Part shown: one piece after another, positions 1 through 6,658 of the stretch | Layout of the letters: each line of letters starts with the position of its first letter | Position numbering within the stretch: the first letter of the stretch is position 1 | Assembly (NCBI GenBank): GCA_002390485.1 | Contig: DGPO01000021.1 | Coordinates: 1 to 12,918 of the forward strand | DNA length: 12,918 nucleotides | Direction: 5' to 3' | Source: Halieaceae bacterium UBA4438 | Lineage (GTDB): Bacteria; Pseudomonadota; Gammaproteobacteria; Pseudomonadales; Halieaceae | Translations under genes and position numbers: made by a program | The notes under the pieces: generated by a model | The model's database searches: none | The model's input: only the letters and a program-made list of their open reading frames with translations | What the model was told of the DNA's origin: nothing

Positions 1-1172
1 GATGACGGTATAAGCTGAGTCATAAAGATGACCTGCAGATCCTCCTCGGGATCAACCCAGAATAACGTGGACGCGCGCCCACCCCAGTAAAAGTCACCCG
101 CACCGACAGTGCAGGACGCCACTTCATCCAAGGTAGACGCAAAACCCAAACCGAATCCCACGCCTGCATTGGTGGTTTCAGAAAAAGCACCCAGGGCCAT
201 TTCTGCCAAGGACTGCCCTTGTAGTAAGTGATTAGCGGTCATTAACTCGAGCGTTCGCCGACCCAAAATCTGAGTCCCTTGGTAGCGGCCGCCCTGTCTC
301 AACATTTCACAAAATGCCATGTAGTCGGCCGTCGTACCCACGAGACCGCCGCCGCCCGAGAAGAAGTTGCGCTTGTGCCGATAATGGCTCGTCTCGGGGT
401 CGTCCTCGAGTAGGAGTTGCTTATCTGGCCCCCGCACATAACACGCCGCAAATCGATCAAGCTGATCATCGCTGACACGAAAACCAGTATCACGCATCCC
501 GAGAGGGGAAAAGAGTCGCTCTTGCAGAAACTGTTCAAACGGCTGGCCCGAGATAATCTCGACCAACGCGCCACACACGTCGGTCGCTAATGAGTAACAC
601 CACTTAGAGCCGGGCTCATACAGCAGAGGAACACGCCCTAACTTGTCAGCAAATTCCATCAGGGTCTCACCGTCGCCGCGCGCCACCCCCATGTGCTGGT
701 AAGCCGCATCAACGGGACTTTCAAGACCGGGCAACAGACCGCCGTAAGTGAGACCCGCGGTGTGACTCAAAATGTGCTGCATCGTCGGCGGCGCTTTCGG
801 GCGTCGAGTGACCATGCTGCTGCCCTCTCCCTCCTGCCAGACGACTTGGTTACGCCAAGAGGGAATGTACCGATGCACTGGATCGCTTAATTGAAAGCGT
901 CCCTCCTCCCACAACATCATTAAGGCCACGGAAGTAATGGGCTTAGACATTGAGTAAATGCGAAAAAGCGTATCGTCTTGCATGGGTTTATTTCGCTCAC
1001 GATCCATCAGACCGTAAGACTCAAAATAGGCCGGAATCCCATGACGCGAAACCAGGACTTGGCACCCGGCAATTTTACCGGGCTCAACGTACCGTTCGCT
1101 CAAGTGCTCGCCAATTCGCGCAAGCTTTTTTGCCTCAAATCCCGCTGCGCGAGCATCAACCTCTATAGCCAC
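1..1172 (-). CDS. Serine hydrolase of the beta-lactamase / family VIII esterase fold (C-terminus cut by window edge)
   Basis: The minus strand is open from a GTG at 1172 to the window edge, giving 390 codons with no stop. The GTG start is chosen because GGAAGGA (1180-1186) lies 7 nt upstream. The protein shows the beta-lactamase/penicillin-binding-protein fold: SMSK (S74-K77) is the SxxK nucleophile motif, followed by HTAGL near residue 137, YSL at 193-195 in the YxN position, and WGG at 363-365 where class C enzymes carry KTG. The read ends in MTQLIPS, normally close to the C-terminus of the EstB/CubicO-type group, so probably only a short tail is missing. No signal peptide is visible, which favours a cytoplasmic esterase over a periplasmic beta-lactamase. 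Members hydrolyse esters, beta-lactams or peptides, and the substrate here is unknown. It is divergent from another esterase at 1319. Family assignment is confident; function is not. Confidence 0.88.
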   Translation of the reverse strand, partial: MAIEVDARAAGFEAKKLARIGEHLSERYVEPGKIAGCQVLVSRHGIPAYFESYGLMDRERNKPMQDDTLFRIYSMSKPITSVALMMLWEEGRFQLSDPVHRYIPSWRNQVVWQEGEGSSMVTRRPKAPPTMQHILSHTAGLTYGGLLPGLESPVDAAYQHMGVARGDGETLMEFADKLGRVPLLYEPGSKWCYSLATDVCGALVEIISGQPFEQFLQERLFSPLGMRDTGFRVSDDQLDRFAACYVRGPDKQLLLEDDPETSHYRHKRNFFSGGGGLVGTTADYMAFCEMLRQGGRYQGTQILGRRTLELMTANHLLQGQSLAEMALGAFSETTNAGVGFGLGFASTLDEVASCTVGAGDFYWGGRASTLFWVDPEEDLQVIFMTQLIPS

Positions 1173-1318
1173 TAACTATTCCTTCCCTAACAAAACACGC
1201 TCATCGTGCAATCAATACGCCATAGTGACGCGGCGCCTGCTGAAGCGCAAACCCACTTCTTTGTGCGTTCTCCACGGGTGTAATAGAGTGAACAAGCGTC
1301 ACCACACTAGGAATAATA
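1173..1318. promoter_or_regulatory. Divergent intergenic region between two esterase genes
   Basis: These 146 bases separate two divergently transcribed hydrolase genes, so promoters for both should lie here. Visible elements are the ribosome site of the minus gene (1180-1186) and AGGA at 1309-1312, six bases before the plus gene. A 7-base inverted pair (GTGACGC near 1223 and GCGTCAC near 1297) is present but its arms are about 65 bases apart. No convincing -35/-10 pair was found on either strand. Confidence 0.5.
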
Positions 1319-2365
1319 ATGTCCCTCCAATTACTAATGATCGACACTCTTCGTGTTTTCCCAAAATGGTTGTTGCGCGCATTCGCAGGGCCCGCGCCAG
1401 TCATTGACGGAAATACACTCGACATGAATATGCACGTCCTCGCGACCCTGTCAGCGAAAGGCAGTACGGGCAGCGCGGCGCAATCACTTGAGGACATTCG
1501 CGACAAAGCCGCCGAGTTCACGAGCTTGAATCTGCCAACAGCGCGCGGGGTAACCGCTGAAGACACCTCGTTTGAGCTTCTTGGGAACACCCTATCCGCT
1601 CGGATTCATCGCCCACAAAACGCGTCGGGGACAATACCTGCGATCCTGTTTTTTCACCAAGGCGGCATGGTCATTATGGACCATCTGACCGACAACCACT
1701 TTTGCTCACTGTTGGCTCAACGCTGCGGTGCAGCCGTGATCGCACTCGACTATCGGCTCTGCCCCGAAAACCGGTTCCCAGCACCTATCGAAGACGCCAA
1801 GGCGCTTTGGTGCTTCGCGCAAGACAATGCCGCTGACTTGGGTATAGATCCTGCGCGGGTCGCCCTTGCGGGTGACAGTGCAGGGGGTCTAATGAGCAGT
1901 ACGCTAGCCCTCATCTTGCGCGACGAGGGGGGCCAACAACCTAAAGCCCTGTGCCTCGCCTACCCCTGGGTTACGACAAACGCCCAGGACCAGCACTCCA
2001 TGACCAGTTGCGCTCACACATTCCCCCTAACCCAAGAGACCATGCATTTTTTCAATGCACACGTCTTTCCCAATGACCAAAACATCGACCACGACTGGGT
2101 CAATCCACTGCGCGCCGAGACGCTAGAGGGTCTCCCTCCGACCGTGATCGGTACTGCGGGATTTGATCCTATTCGAGACCAAGGAAACGCCTTTGCTGCG
2201 CGTTTGGAACAGTCAGGCAATACGGTCATCCATCACTGCTTTACTGAGTTGACCCACAGCTATTTGATGTTTGGACGCGTAAGCAAGCGTGCCGAGGCGG
2301 CCTGCGTCAGACTGGCTGACGATCTGGCTCAACTGATGGCCATGGATCAAGAACCTACCACGTGA
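1319..2365 (+). CDS. Alpha/beta hydrolase, hormone-sensitive-lipase (family IV) esterase
   Basis: This 348-residue protein is a serine esterase of the bacterial HSL family, acting on short- to medium-chain acyl esters and probably cytoplasmic because no signal peptide is visible. The start is supported by AGGA at 1309-1312 with a 6-nt spacer. The catalytic triad reads from sequence as S187 in GDSAGG, D283 in DPIRD and H313 in THSYLMF. The family motif DYRLCPE precedes the nucleophile at 144-150. The oxyanion-hole motif, normally HGGG, is HQGG (113-116), replacing the first glycine with glutamine. The first ~85 residues form an N-terminal cap region typical of the family. Its 3' end converges on the SDR at 2562. 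The family is certain; the substrate is not known. Confidence 0.92.
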   Translation: MSLQLLMIDTLRVFPKWLLRAFAGPAPVIDGNTLDMNMHVLATLSAKGSTGSAAQSLEDIRDKAAEFTSLNLPTARGVTAEDTSFELLGNTLSARIHRPQNASGTIPAILFFHQGGMVIMDHLTDNHFCSLLAQRCGAAVIALDYRLCPENRFPAPIEDAKALWCFAQDNAADLGIDPARVALAGDSAGGLMSSTLALILRDEGGQQPKALCLAYPWVTTNAQDQHSMTSCAHTFPLTQETMHFFNAHVFPNDQNIDHDWVNPLRAETLEGLPPTVIGTAGFDPIRDQGNAFAARLEQSGNTVIHHCFTELTHSYLMFGRVSKRAEAACVRLADDLAQLMAMDQEPTT

Positions 2366-2561
2366 GGCAAAGCGCCTCCCAGTGGACGTTGCGCAGATAG
2401 ACCCAGTGCGTGGGGGCGCAGTCACTTTTTTGTGCACCGCGACTGGGGGCGCTGGATAACCCATGAACCATCGCCTCACAGATAACCGTTCGTAGTGGTC
2501 AGTTAAGAACGCCGATGACCGTCCAGTGAAGTGCGTTCACTTCACTCAATGATGCCGGCAA
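2366..2561. other. Convergent intergenic region
   Basis: These 196 bases lie between two converging genes. A short GAGGC/GCCTC stem sits just after the esterase stop, a 9-base direct repeat TGGGGGCGC occurs at 2411-2419 and 2444-2452, and a perfect 9-bp stem-loop lies at 2525-2546. No credible small ORF was seen. Confidence 0.5.
2525..2546. terminator. Perfect stem-loop between convergent genes, possible bidirectional terminator
   Basis: AGTGAAGTG (2525-2533) and CACTTCACT (2538-2546) are exact inverted repeats around a CGTT loop. Position between convergent stops at 2365 and 2562 suggests transcription stop or RNA 3'-end protection. Neither side has a run of T, so an intrinsic terminator is not proven; a protein-binding palindrome is the alternative. 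Confidence 0.45.
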
Positions 2562-3320
2562 CTAGCCGATGATACGGCGCGTCAGCCACCGACTAAAGCG
2601 CATCGAAAATACGCCACTGAGTCCGTGCCACAGCCTCGACGTCGATCCCAAAACCAGGTGCAGCTTACGCGTTTGGGTTAACGAAAAAGCAGCCTCAGCA
2701 ACATCACCGGGCTCCATCGTGATCTTCATATTCTCAGTGTGACGAGGGTCTAATGATTGACCCATTGCCGTATTGATCACAGGCGGTTTGACACAAGTCA
2801 CAAAAATATCGTCGTCTTCCCACTCGATATTGAGTGCCTGTGTGAGTCCGTCGACGTAAAATTTTGTGGCGCTGTAAACCGCAAGCAAGGGTATTCCGTG
2901 GATGCTCGACACCGAACACAAATTAATGACCATCGCCCCTGACGTTGCCTTAAGGAGTGGGAAGGCCGCGTAAGAGACCAGTGTCAAACCCGTCACATTG
3001 ACATCGACCATCGCACGAATTTGTGCCTCTGAGTGGTTCGTCAACTCGCCAGCCGTCAGCACCCCCGCATTGTTTACCAAAACATCGAGGCGCCCTGCTG
3101 TGGCTTCGGAAAAATACGCGAGTGCCGCATCGACGGACGCTTTGTCTCTTACATCGCAGTGTCCTGCAATCGCATGCGTAAACTCAGACTCGCCCAAGAG
3201 CTCGTGGCACCGAGCGTCATTAATATCAAAGAGCCCAACACGATAGCCCGCCTGCGCAAATCGGCGGGCAATGGCCAGTCCGATGCCCTGAGCGGCACCC
3301 GTCACAAACGCTGTCTTCAT
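2562..3320 (-). CDS. Classical short-chain dehydrogenase/reductase (SDR)
   Basis: This 252-residue Rossmann-fold oxidoreductase should interconvert an alcohol and a ketone with a nicotinamide cofactor. Motifs are complete: TGAAQGIG at 7-14 binds the dinucleotide, NNAG at 83-86 stabilises the core, S136 is the catalytic serine, and YSATK at 149-153 supplies Y149 and K153. Asp32 at the end of strand beta-2 (GLFDIND) favours NAD(H) over NADP(H). The length is typical for classical SDRs. The C-terminal ~25 residues are rich in Arg and aromatic residues and could dock on a membrane, but this is speculative. CTCCTTTT at 3327-3334, read on the minus strand as AAAAGGAG, sits 6 nt before the ATG. It stands alone, divergent from the acyltransferase at 3488. 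The substrate is unknown; lipid, steroid or aliphatic alcohols are all possible. Confidence 0.93.
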   Translation of the reverse strand: MKTAFVTGAAQGIGLAIARRFAQAGYRVGLFDINDARCHELLGESEFTHAIAGHCDVRDKASVDAALAYFSEATAGRLDVLVNNAGVLTAGELTNHSEAQIRAMVDVNVTGLTLVSYAAFPLLKATSGAMVINLCSVSSIHGIPLLAVYSATKFYVDGLTQALNIEWEDDDIFVTCVKPPVINTAMGQSLDPRHTENMKITMEPGDVAEAAFSLTQTRKLHLVLGSTSRLWHGLSGVFSMRFSRWLTRRIIG

Positions 3321-3487
3321 TTCACGCTCCTTTTAGGCCAGCACTCGCCTCTCAACGTGAGTTGGCTACACTACAAATGGCTTAAACACGGGCGAAAAAC
3401 CGCGCAGTTTGTACTTTCATCTACCCGTGAAAGACTTGATACTGGTTAACGCAGCACACAACGTATAACAACATAAAAGTGGATACT
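3321..3487. promoter_or_regulatory. Divergent promoter region, SDR versus acyltransferase
   Basis: This gap should hold promoters for both flanking genes. TATAAC at 3464-3469 resembles a -10 box for the plus strand, but no good -35 lies at 16-18 bases; TTGATA is 22 bases away. An inverted repeat at 3414-3433 is listed separately. No clear minus-strand promoter was recognised. Confidence 0.4.
3414..3433. promoter_or_regulatory. Inverted repeat, candidate operator
   Basis: CTTTCA (3414-3419) and TGAAAG (3428-3433) are perfect inverted 6-mers with an 8-base spacer, in the middle of the divergent gap. The geometry would suit a dimeric repressor acting on both genes. A 6-bp arm can arise by chance and no regulator gene lies nearby, so support is weak. 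Confidence 0.28.
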
Positions 3488-4072
3488 ATGGCATGGCCGC
3501 GACTGGGCAACTCGATTCCCGCCCGACGACAACCTTTACGCAAACTCATCGGTAGGACAGTGTTAAAGGCGCTGGGCTGGAAGCTCGAAGGTGCGCTTCC
3601 CGATGAGCCCAAATTTATTGTCGTTGCTTTGCCTCACAGCTCCAATCTTGATTTCGTGCTTGCACTGTCCGTCATTTGGGGCTGGGGGCTAAAAGTGAAC
3701 TTCATGGCAAAACACACGCTTTTTAAGTTCCCGCAGGGCCTGTTCTTTAAAAGTGTTGGGGGTATCCCTGTCGACAGGCGCTCTTCGCAAGGCCTGGTGG
3801 GCAGACTGACCGAGGAATTTACCCGCCGAAAACAGCTCATTCTTGGAATTGCGCCAGAGGGCTCACGCAATACCGACGGCAGTCTCAAAGAAGGCTTTGC
3901 ACGTATTGCACAAGCCGCTCGTGTGCCCGTACTTCCCGCGATTATCAACCACCAACAGCGGACTATCCGGATCGGCGAAGTGATCAAGGAAGTGTCAGAT
4001 ATTGCAGGCGTGATCGCATCGGTCAAAGAGCAAGCGCTCACCGGTGCTCGAAGGGCACCCTTTAAGCTCTGA
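3488..4072 (+). CDS. Small PlsC-like lysophospholipid/glycerol-phosphate acyltransferase
   Basis: This 194-residue protein has the acyltransferase motifs of the PlsC/LPLAT superfamily, which transfers acyl groups from acyl-CoA or acyl-ACP at the inner membrane. Counting from the ATG, HSSNLD gives H50 and D55 (HxxxxD catalytic motif I), GGIPVDR at 91-97 is motif II, PEGSR at 123-127 is motif III for phosphate binding, and the VPVLPAI segment is motif IV. It belongs to the compact ~190-residue subgroup, shorter than E. coli PlsC (about 245). An in-frame GTG at 3479 would add three residues but lacks a ribosome site. The ATG has only a weak purine stretch (AAGTGGA), so the start is uncertain by 9 bases. 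It is followed after 128 bases by the four-gene unit and may or may not be co-transcribed with it. Confidence 0.85.
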   Translation: MAWPRLGNSIPARRQPLRKLIGRTVLKALGWKLEGALPDEPKFIVVALPHSSNLDFVLALSVIWGWGLKVNFMAKHTLFKFPQGLFFKSVGGIPVDRRSSQGLVGRLTEEFTRRKQLILGIAPEGSRNTDGSLKEGFARIAQAARVPVLPAIINHQQRTIRIGEVIKEVSDIAGVIASVKEQALTGARRAPFKL

Positions 4073-4121
4073 ACTGAACACGCTCAGTACGTTCGTGCTG
4101 ACCGGCTTCTCGCGCTACCCT

Positions 4122-4167
4122 TCTGGTTCTATTTACCTGCATCATCTGGTTCTATTTACCTGCATGA
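4122..4167. repeat. 23-bp tandem direct duplication
   Basis: Two adjacent 23-base copies (4122-4144 and 4145-4167) match at 22 positions; the difference is C4143 versus G4166. The unit begins TCTGGTTCTATTTACCTGCA. It lies in the gap between the acyltransferase stop and the SDR start, ending 33 bases before the ATG at 4201. It could be a slippage duplication or a pair of protein-binding half-sites. Confidence 0.9.
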
Positions 4168-4200
4168 TTAGTCACTCATAGACGACAAGGAGCGTAGCGT

Positions 4201-4968
4201 ATGAACAAGGTCTGCCTCATTATTGGAGCTGGAGCCGGAATTGGTGGAACCGTCGGGGCGAAGTTTGCAGCCCACGGCTATCACGCAGCTTTAGCACGAC
4301 GAAGTGACACAGCCGGTCTCGACAACTTGGTCAGTGAGATCGTCGCCCGCGGTGACTCAGCCTCAGGGCACCTTCTCAATGCGACCGAAGAAGGTGCGAT
4401 CGAGAAACTCGTCGAAGAGGTTGAACAGCTGGGCCCGATCGACGTTGTTCTCTTCAATCTAGGCGCCCAAATTGGCAATCGCGCGCTCGAGCAAACGGCA
4501 CTAAAAACCTTTGAGCTTGGATGGAAAATGGCCTGTTTCGGGCTATTTAGACTGGCGAAAGCCGTCCTCCCTGCCATGGAAGCGCGTGGCCGCGGCACCA
4601 TTTTAGTGACTTCAGCAACCGCTGCCGTTCGAGGCAATGCAGGCCAACACTCACACGCAGCCGCCATGGGCGGTCGACGCATGCTTTGCCAAACACTCAA
4701 TGCAGAGTACGCACCTAAGGGAATTCATGTGGCGCACATTATCGTTGATGGCGCGGTCGATGCACCGGACACGCTCGGCAAGATGCTCGGTCCCGAAATG
4801 TTTGAACAATTGAGGGACGCCCGAGGTAAAGAAAAAGACGGCTTGCTGTTGCCCGCAGAAATAGCCGAAACCTATTACCACCTTGCACATCAACACCGTT
4901 CCGCATGGACCCATGAACTCGACCTTAGGGCCTACTCAGATTTGGCATGGTGGAATAACGCGCCTTGA
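4201..4968 (+). CDS. Atypical SDR-family protein lacking the Tyr-Lys catalytic pair
   Basis: This 255-residue Rossmann protein opens the four-gene unit; AAGGAG at 4187-4192 lies 8 nt before the ATG. The dinucleotide-binding glycines are intact (GAGAGIG, 9-15), so cofactor binding is plausible. The NNAG motif is degenerate (FNLGA around 85-89). Aligning its TSATAAVRG...HIIVDG region with relatives puts H152 where the catalytic Tyr belongs and M156 where the Lys belongs (HAAAM instead of YxxxK). GIHVAHIIVDGAVD (174-187) matches the SDR subgroup in which Phe often replaces Tyr, but that subgroup normally keeps the Lys. The frame and length are intact, so it is a conserved divergent protein rather than a pseudogene. 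It may be a non-canonical reductase, an isomerase-like enzyme or a structural partner of its neighbours. The gap to the next gene is 40 bases. Confidence 0.85.
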   Translation: MNKVCLIIGAGAGIGGTVGAKFAAHGYHAALARRSDTAGLDNLVSEIVARGDSASGHLLNATEEGAIEKLVEEVEQLGPIDVVLFNLGAQIGNRALEQTALKTFELGWKMACFGLFRLAKAVLPAMEARGRGTILVTSATAAVRGNAGQHSHAAAMGGRRMLCQTLNAEYAPKGIHVAHIIVDGAVDAPDTLGKMLGPEMFEQLRDARGKEKDGLLLPAEIAETYYHLAHQHRSAWTHELDLRAYSDLAWWNNAP

Positions 4969-4995
4969 CCTACTATCAGGGGTCGATAACGCGAT

Positions 4996-5001
4996 AAGGA
5001 G
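4996..5001 (+). promoter_or_regulatory. Ribosome binding site setting the dioxygenase start
   Basis: AAGGAG sits 7 nt before ATG 5009. It decides against the longer in-frame start at 4883, which would overlap the SDR gene by 86 bases and has no comparable site. Confidence 0.8.
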
Positions 5002-5008
5002 CCCAGAT

Positions 5009-5857
5009 ATGACACTTTCCGTGACGCCCTCAGGGCGCGCCTGCGGTGCCCGCATCGAAGGTGTTGATCTCACAGGTGAGCTCAGCAGTGACCAAGTTGC
5101 TCAGCTGCGTGCAATATGGCTCGAGCACAAGGTCGTCGCTTTTCCTAATCAGCCACTGAGTCCACATGACCTTGAGCGCGTCGCTCAATACTTCGGTCCC
5201 ATCGGCGAAGACCCCTTTTTCGGCCACATTGAGGGTTTCCCCAACATTTGCGCGATTCAGCGCGATGCTGACGAGAAGACGCCCATATTTGCCGAAATAT
5301 TTCATACCGACTGGAGTTTTATGCCCGTACCACCGGCCGGTACGGCGCTGTTTAGCATCACCATTCCACCGCATGGCGGGGACACCTTGTTTGCCGATCA
5401 AGTAAAGGCCTACGAGGACATGCCTGAAGGCCTGAGAGCAAAGGTTGACGGGGTAACGGCGGTGCACTCAGCAGCGCTCGGCTACGCACCCGATGGCGCT
5501 TACGGTGAAGGCGACCAGGAATTGGGCCGAAGCATGCAGATCAAACCCAGTGAAAAAGCCCGGGAGACTTATCCACACCCACTCGTAAGAGCACACCACG
5601 AGACGGGCGCGAGAGCGCTGTACTCCTCTGCGGCCTATATTCAGACGCTAGAGGGTCACTCGACAGAGGAGTCGCAAGCACTCCTCATGGAGCTCTACGC
5701 CCACCAGACACAAGAGAAGTTTCAATACCGTCACCAATGGGAAAAAGACATGCTCGTGATTTGGGATAACCGATCACTTCTTCACTCGGCGACGGGCGGC
5801 TTTGACGGCTACGACCGGCTCCTGCACCGAGTCACGATCGCGGATACTCAATGGTGA
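5009..5857 (+). CDS. TauD/TfdA-family Fe(II)/2-oxoglutarate-dependent dioxygenase
   Basis: This 282-residue cytoplasmic enzyme should couple oxidative decarboxylation of 2-oxoglutarate to hydroxylation of a substrate, as TauD does with taurine. Metal ligands are visible: H99 and D101 in FHTDWSF and H259 in WDNRSLLH. R270, eleven residues after the distal His, corresponds to the TauD arginine (R266) that holds 2-oxoglutarate. T126 in GGDT occupies the matching co-substrate position. R274 corresponds to TauD R270, which binds the taurine sulfonate, so an anionic substrate is possible but many family members with other substrates keep this Arg. Length matches TauD (283). The start is fixed by the ribosome site at 4996-5001. 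The following hydratase begins 7 bases after its stop, indicating co-transcription. The substrate is not determined. Confidence 0.92.
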   Translation: MTLSVTPSGRACGARIEGVDLTGELSSDQVAQLRAIWLEHKVVAFPNQPLSPHDLERVAQYFGPIGEDPFFGHIEGFPNICAIQRDADEKTPIFAEIFHTDWSFMPVPPAGTALFSITIPPHGGDTLFADQVKAYEDMPEGLRAKVDGVTAVHSAALGYAPDGAYGEGDQELGRSMQIKPSEKARETYPHPLVRAHHETGARALYSSAAYIQTLEGHSTEESQALLMELYAHQTQEKFQYRHQWEKDMLVIWDNRSLLHSATGGFDGYDRLLHRVTIADTQW

Positions 5858-5864
5858 TCGGTCG

Positions 5865-6626
5865 ATGGCACACTCGGCTTTAGTGATGAACAATCATCGC
5901 CTTCCTGAGAGTCTTCTGGACGATATTGCTCTCGCCATTAAGACGCAGACCAGCATCCCTCCGCTGCCCAAGGGCATCACTGTCGAGGACGCCTATTTGG
6001 CATTGCCCCATCTGGTGAAACGCGTCACTCACGATCGACCTGGAGGCCTTAAGGCCGGGGTTACCAACACCGATATTCAAGCCTTCCTCGGCCTGGATGA
6101 AGCGCTGCTTGGCATGCTGTATGACGCCAGTGCGGCAAGCGACGGTCTGGTCCTACCCTTTGTCAAAGGACGAAAAATCGAGTGTGAAATGGGAATTCGT
6201 TTAAACGCCGACGGCTCCCCCCTCGCTGTCGGACCCGCTGTTGAGTTGGTCAACCTCGACTTTTCAGTACCCGAAGACCTCACGGCCGGCAATCTGGTCC
6301 TGTGCAATATGGGCACTGATCGCTTTATCTTAGGAAACATGAAGCCTTGGGATCAGTTTGATTTTAGCCTACTTACGGAAGTGGAAATAACGGTCATCCA
6401 TGACGGTAAAACACGGCTCACCACTTCACCGCTTGACTCATTAGGAGGTCCCCAGAGCGCCCTCGATTGGTGTGTCAGCAAAAGTGCGATGCTTAAGTTG
6501 CCCATCACGCAAAACTGCGTGCTCCTGACCGGTACTTGTGGCGCAGCCCTTCCCGGGGAACCGGGTCACTATGAAGTGAACTACGGCGCGCTCGGCTCAA
6601 TCAGATTCAGCATCACAGACGCCTAA
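5865..6626 (+). CDS. 2-keto-4-pentenoate hydratase / FAH-superfamily protein (MhpD-like)
   Basis: This 253-residue protein resembles the MhpD/DmpH branch of the fumarylacetoacetate hydrolase superfamily: metal-dependent hydratases or decarboxylases of 2-hydroxydienoates, usually from ring-cleavage pathways. The divalent-metal ligands are recognisable as E106-C-E108 (IECEM) and probably E127 (PAVELVN). The segment GLKAGVTNTDIQAFLG (61-76) matches the family's KxGLTS...LG active-site stretch with an unusual VTN. The C-terminal LTGTCGAALP followed by a glycine-rich strand is also typical. ATG 5865 is 7 bases after the dioxygenase stop with a weak GGTGA upstream, so translation is probably coupled. 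An earlier in-frame ATG at 5802 would overlap the dioxygenase and is unlikely; ATG 5886 is a less likely alternative. No ring-cleavage dioxygenase is nearby, so the substrate may be a non-aromatic 2-keto acid. Confidence 0.85.
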   Translation: MAHSALVMNNHRLPESLLDDIALAIKTQTSIPPLPKGITVEDAYLALPHLVKRVTHDRPGGLKAGVTNTDIQAFLGLDEALLGMLYDASAASDGLVLPFVKGRKIECEMGIRLNADGSPLAVGPAVELVNLDFSVPEDLTAGNLVLCNMGTDRFILGNMKPWDQFDFSLLTEVEITVIHDGKTRLTTSPLDSLGGPQSALDWCVSKSAMLKLPITQNCVLLTGTCGAALPGEPGHYEVNYGALGSIRFSITDA

Positions 6627-6658
6627 CATCGCGTCTAACACCCAAAAAAGGAAGCCCC

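Noticed and set aside
693..1168. Plus-strand open frames inside the left-edge hydrolase
   Set aside because: They are antisense to a clear beta-lactamase-fold gene and their products have no family features.
2411..2452. Direct repeat TGGGGGCGC, two copies 33 bases apart
   Set aside because: Only nine G-rich bases in a GC-rich gap, with no further copies or associated structure.
4201..4968. Calling the atypical SDR a pseudogene
   Set aside because: The frame is intact, the ribosome site is strong, the length is normal and the Rossmann glycines are kept; only the catalytic positions differ.
4883..5008. Extended N-terminus of the dioxygenase starting at ATG 4883
   Set aside because: It would overlap the SDR gene by 86 bases, has no ribosome site, and the TauD homology begins at ATG 5009, which has AAGGAG at 7 nt.
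2111..5656. Shared 15-mer AGACGCTAGAGGGTC near 2118 and 5643
   Set aside because: Both occurrences encode TLEG within unrelated proteins in the same reading phase; flanks differ, so this looks like chance rather than a repeat element.
5802..5864. Extended N-terminus of the hydratase starting at ATG 5802
   Set aside because: It overlaps the conserved C-terminus of the dioxygenase; ATG 5865 gives the normal family length.
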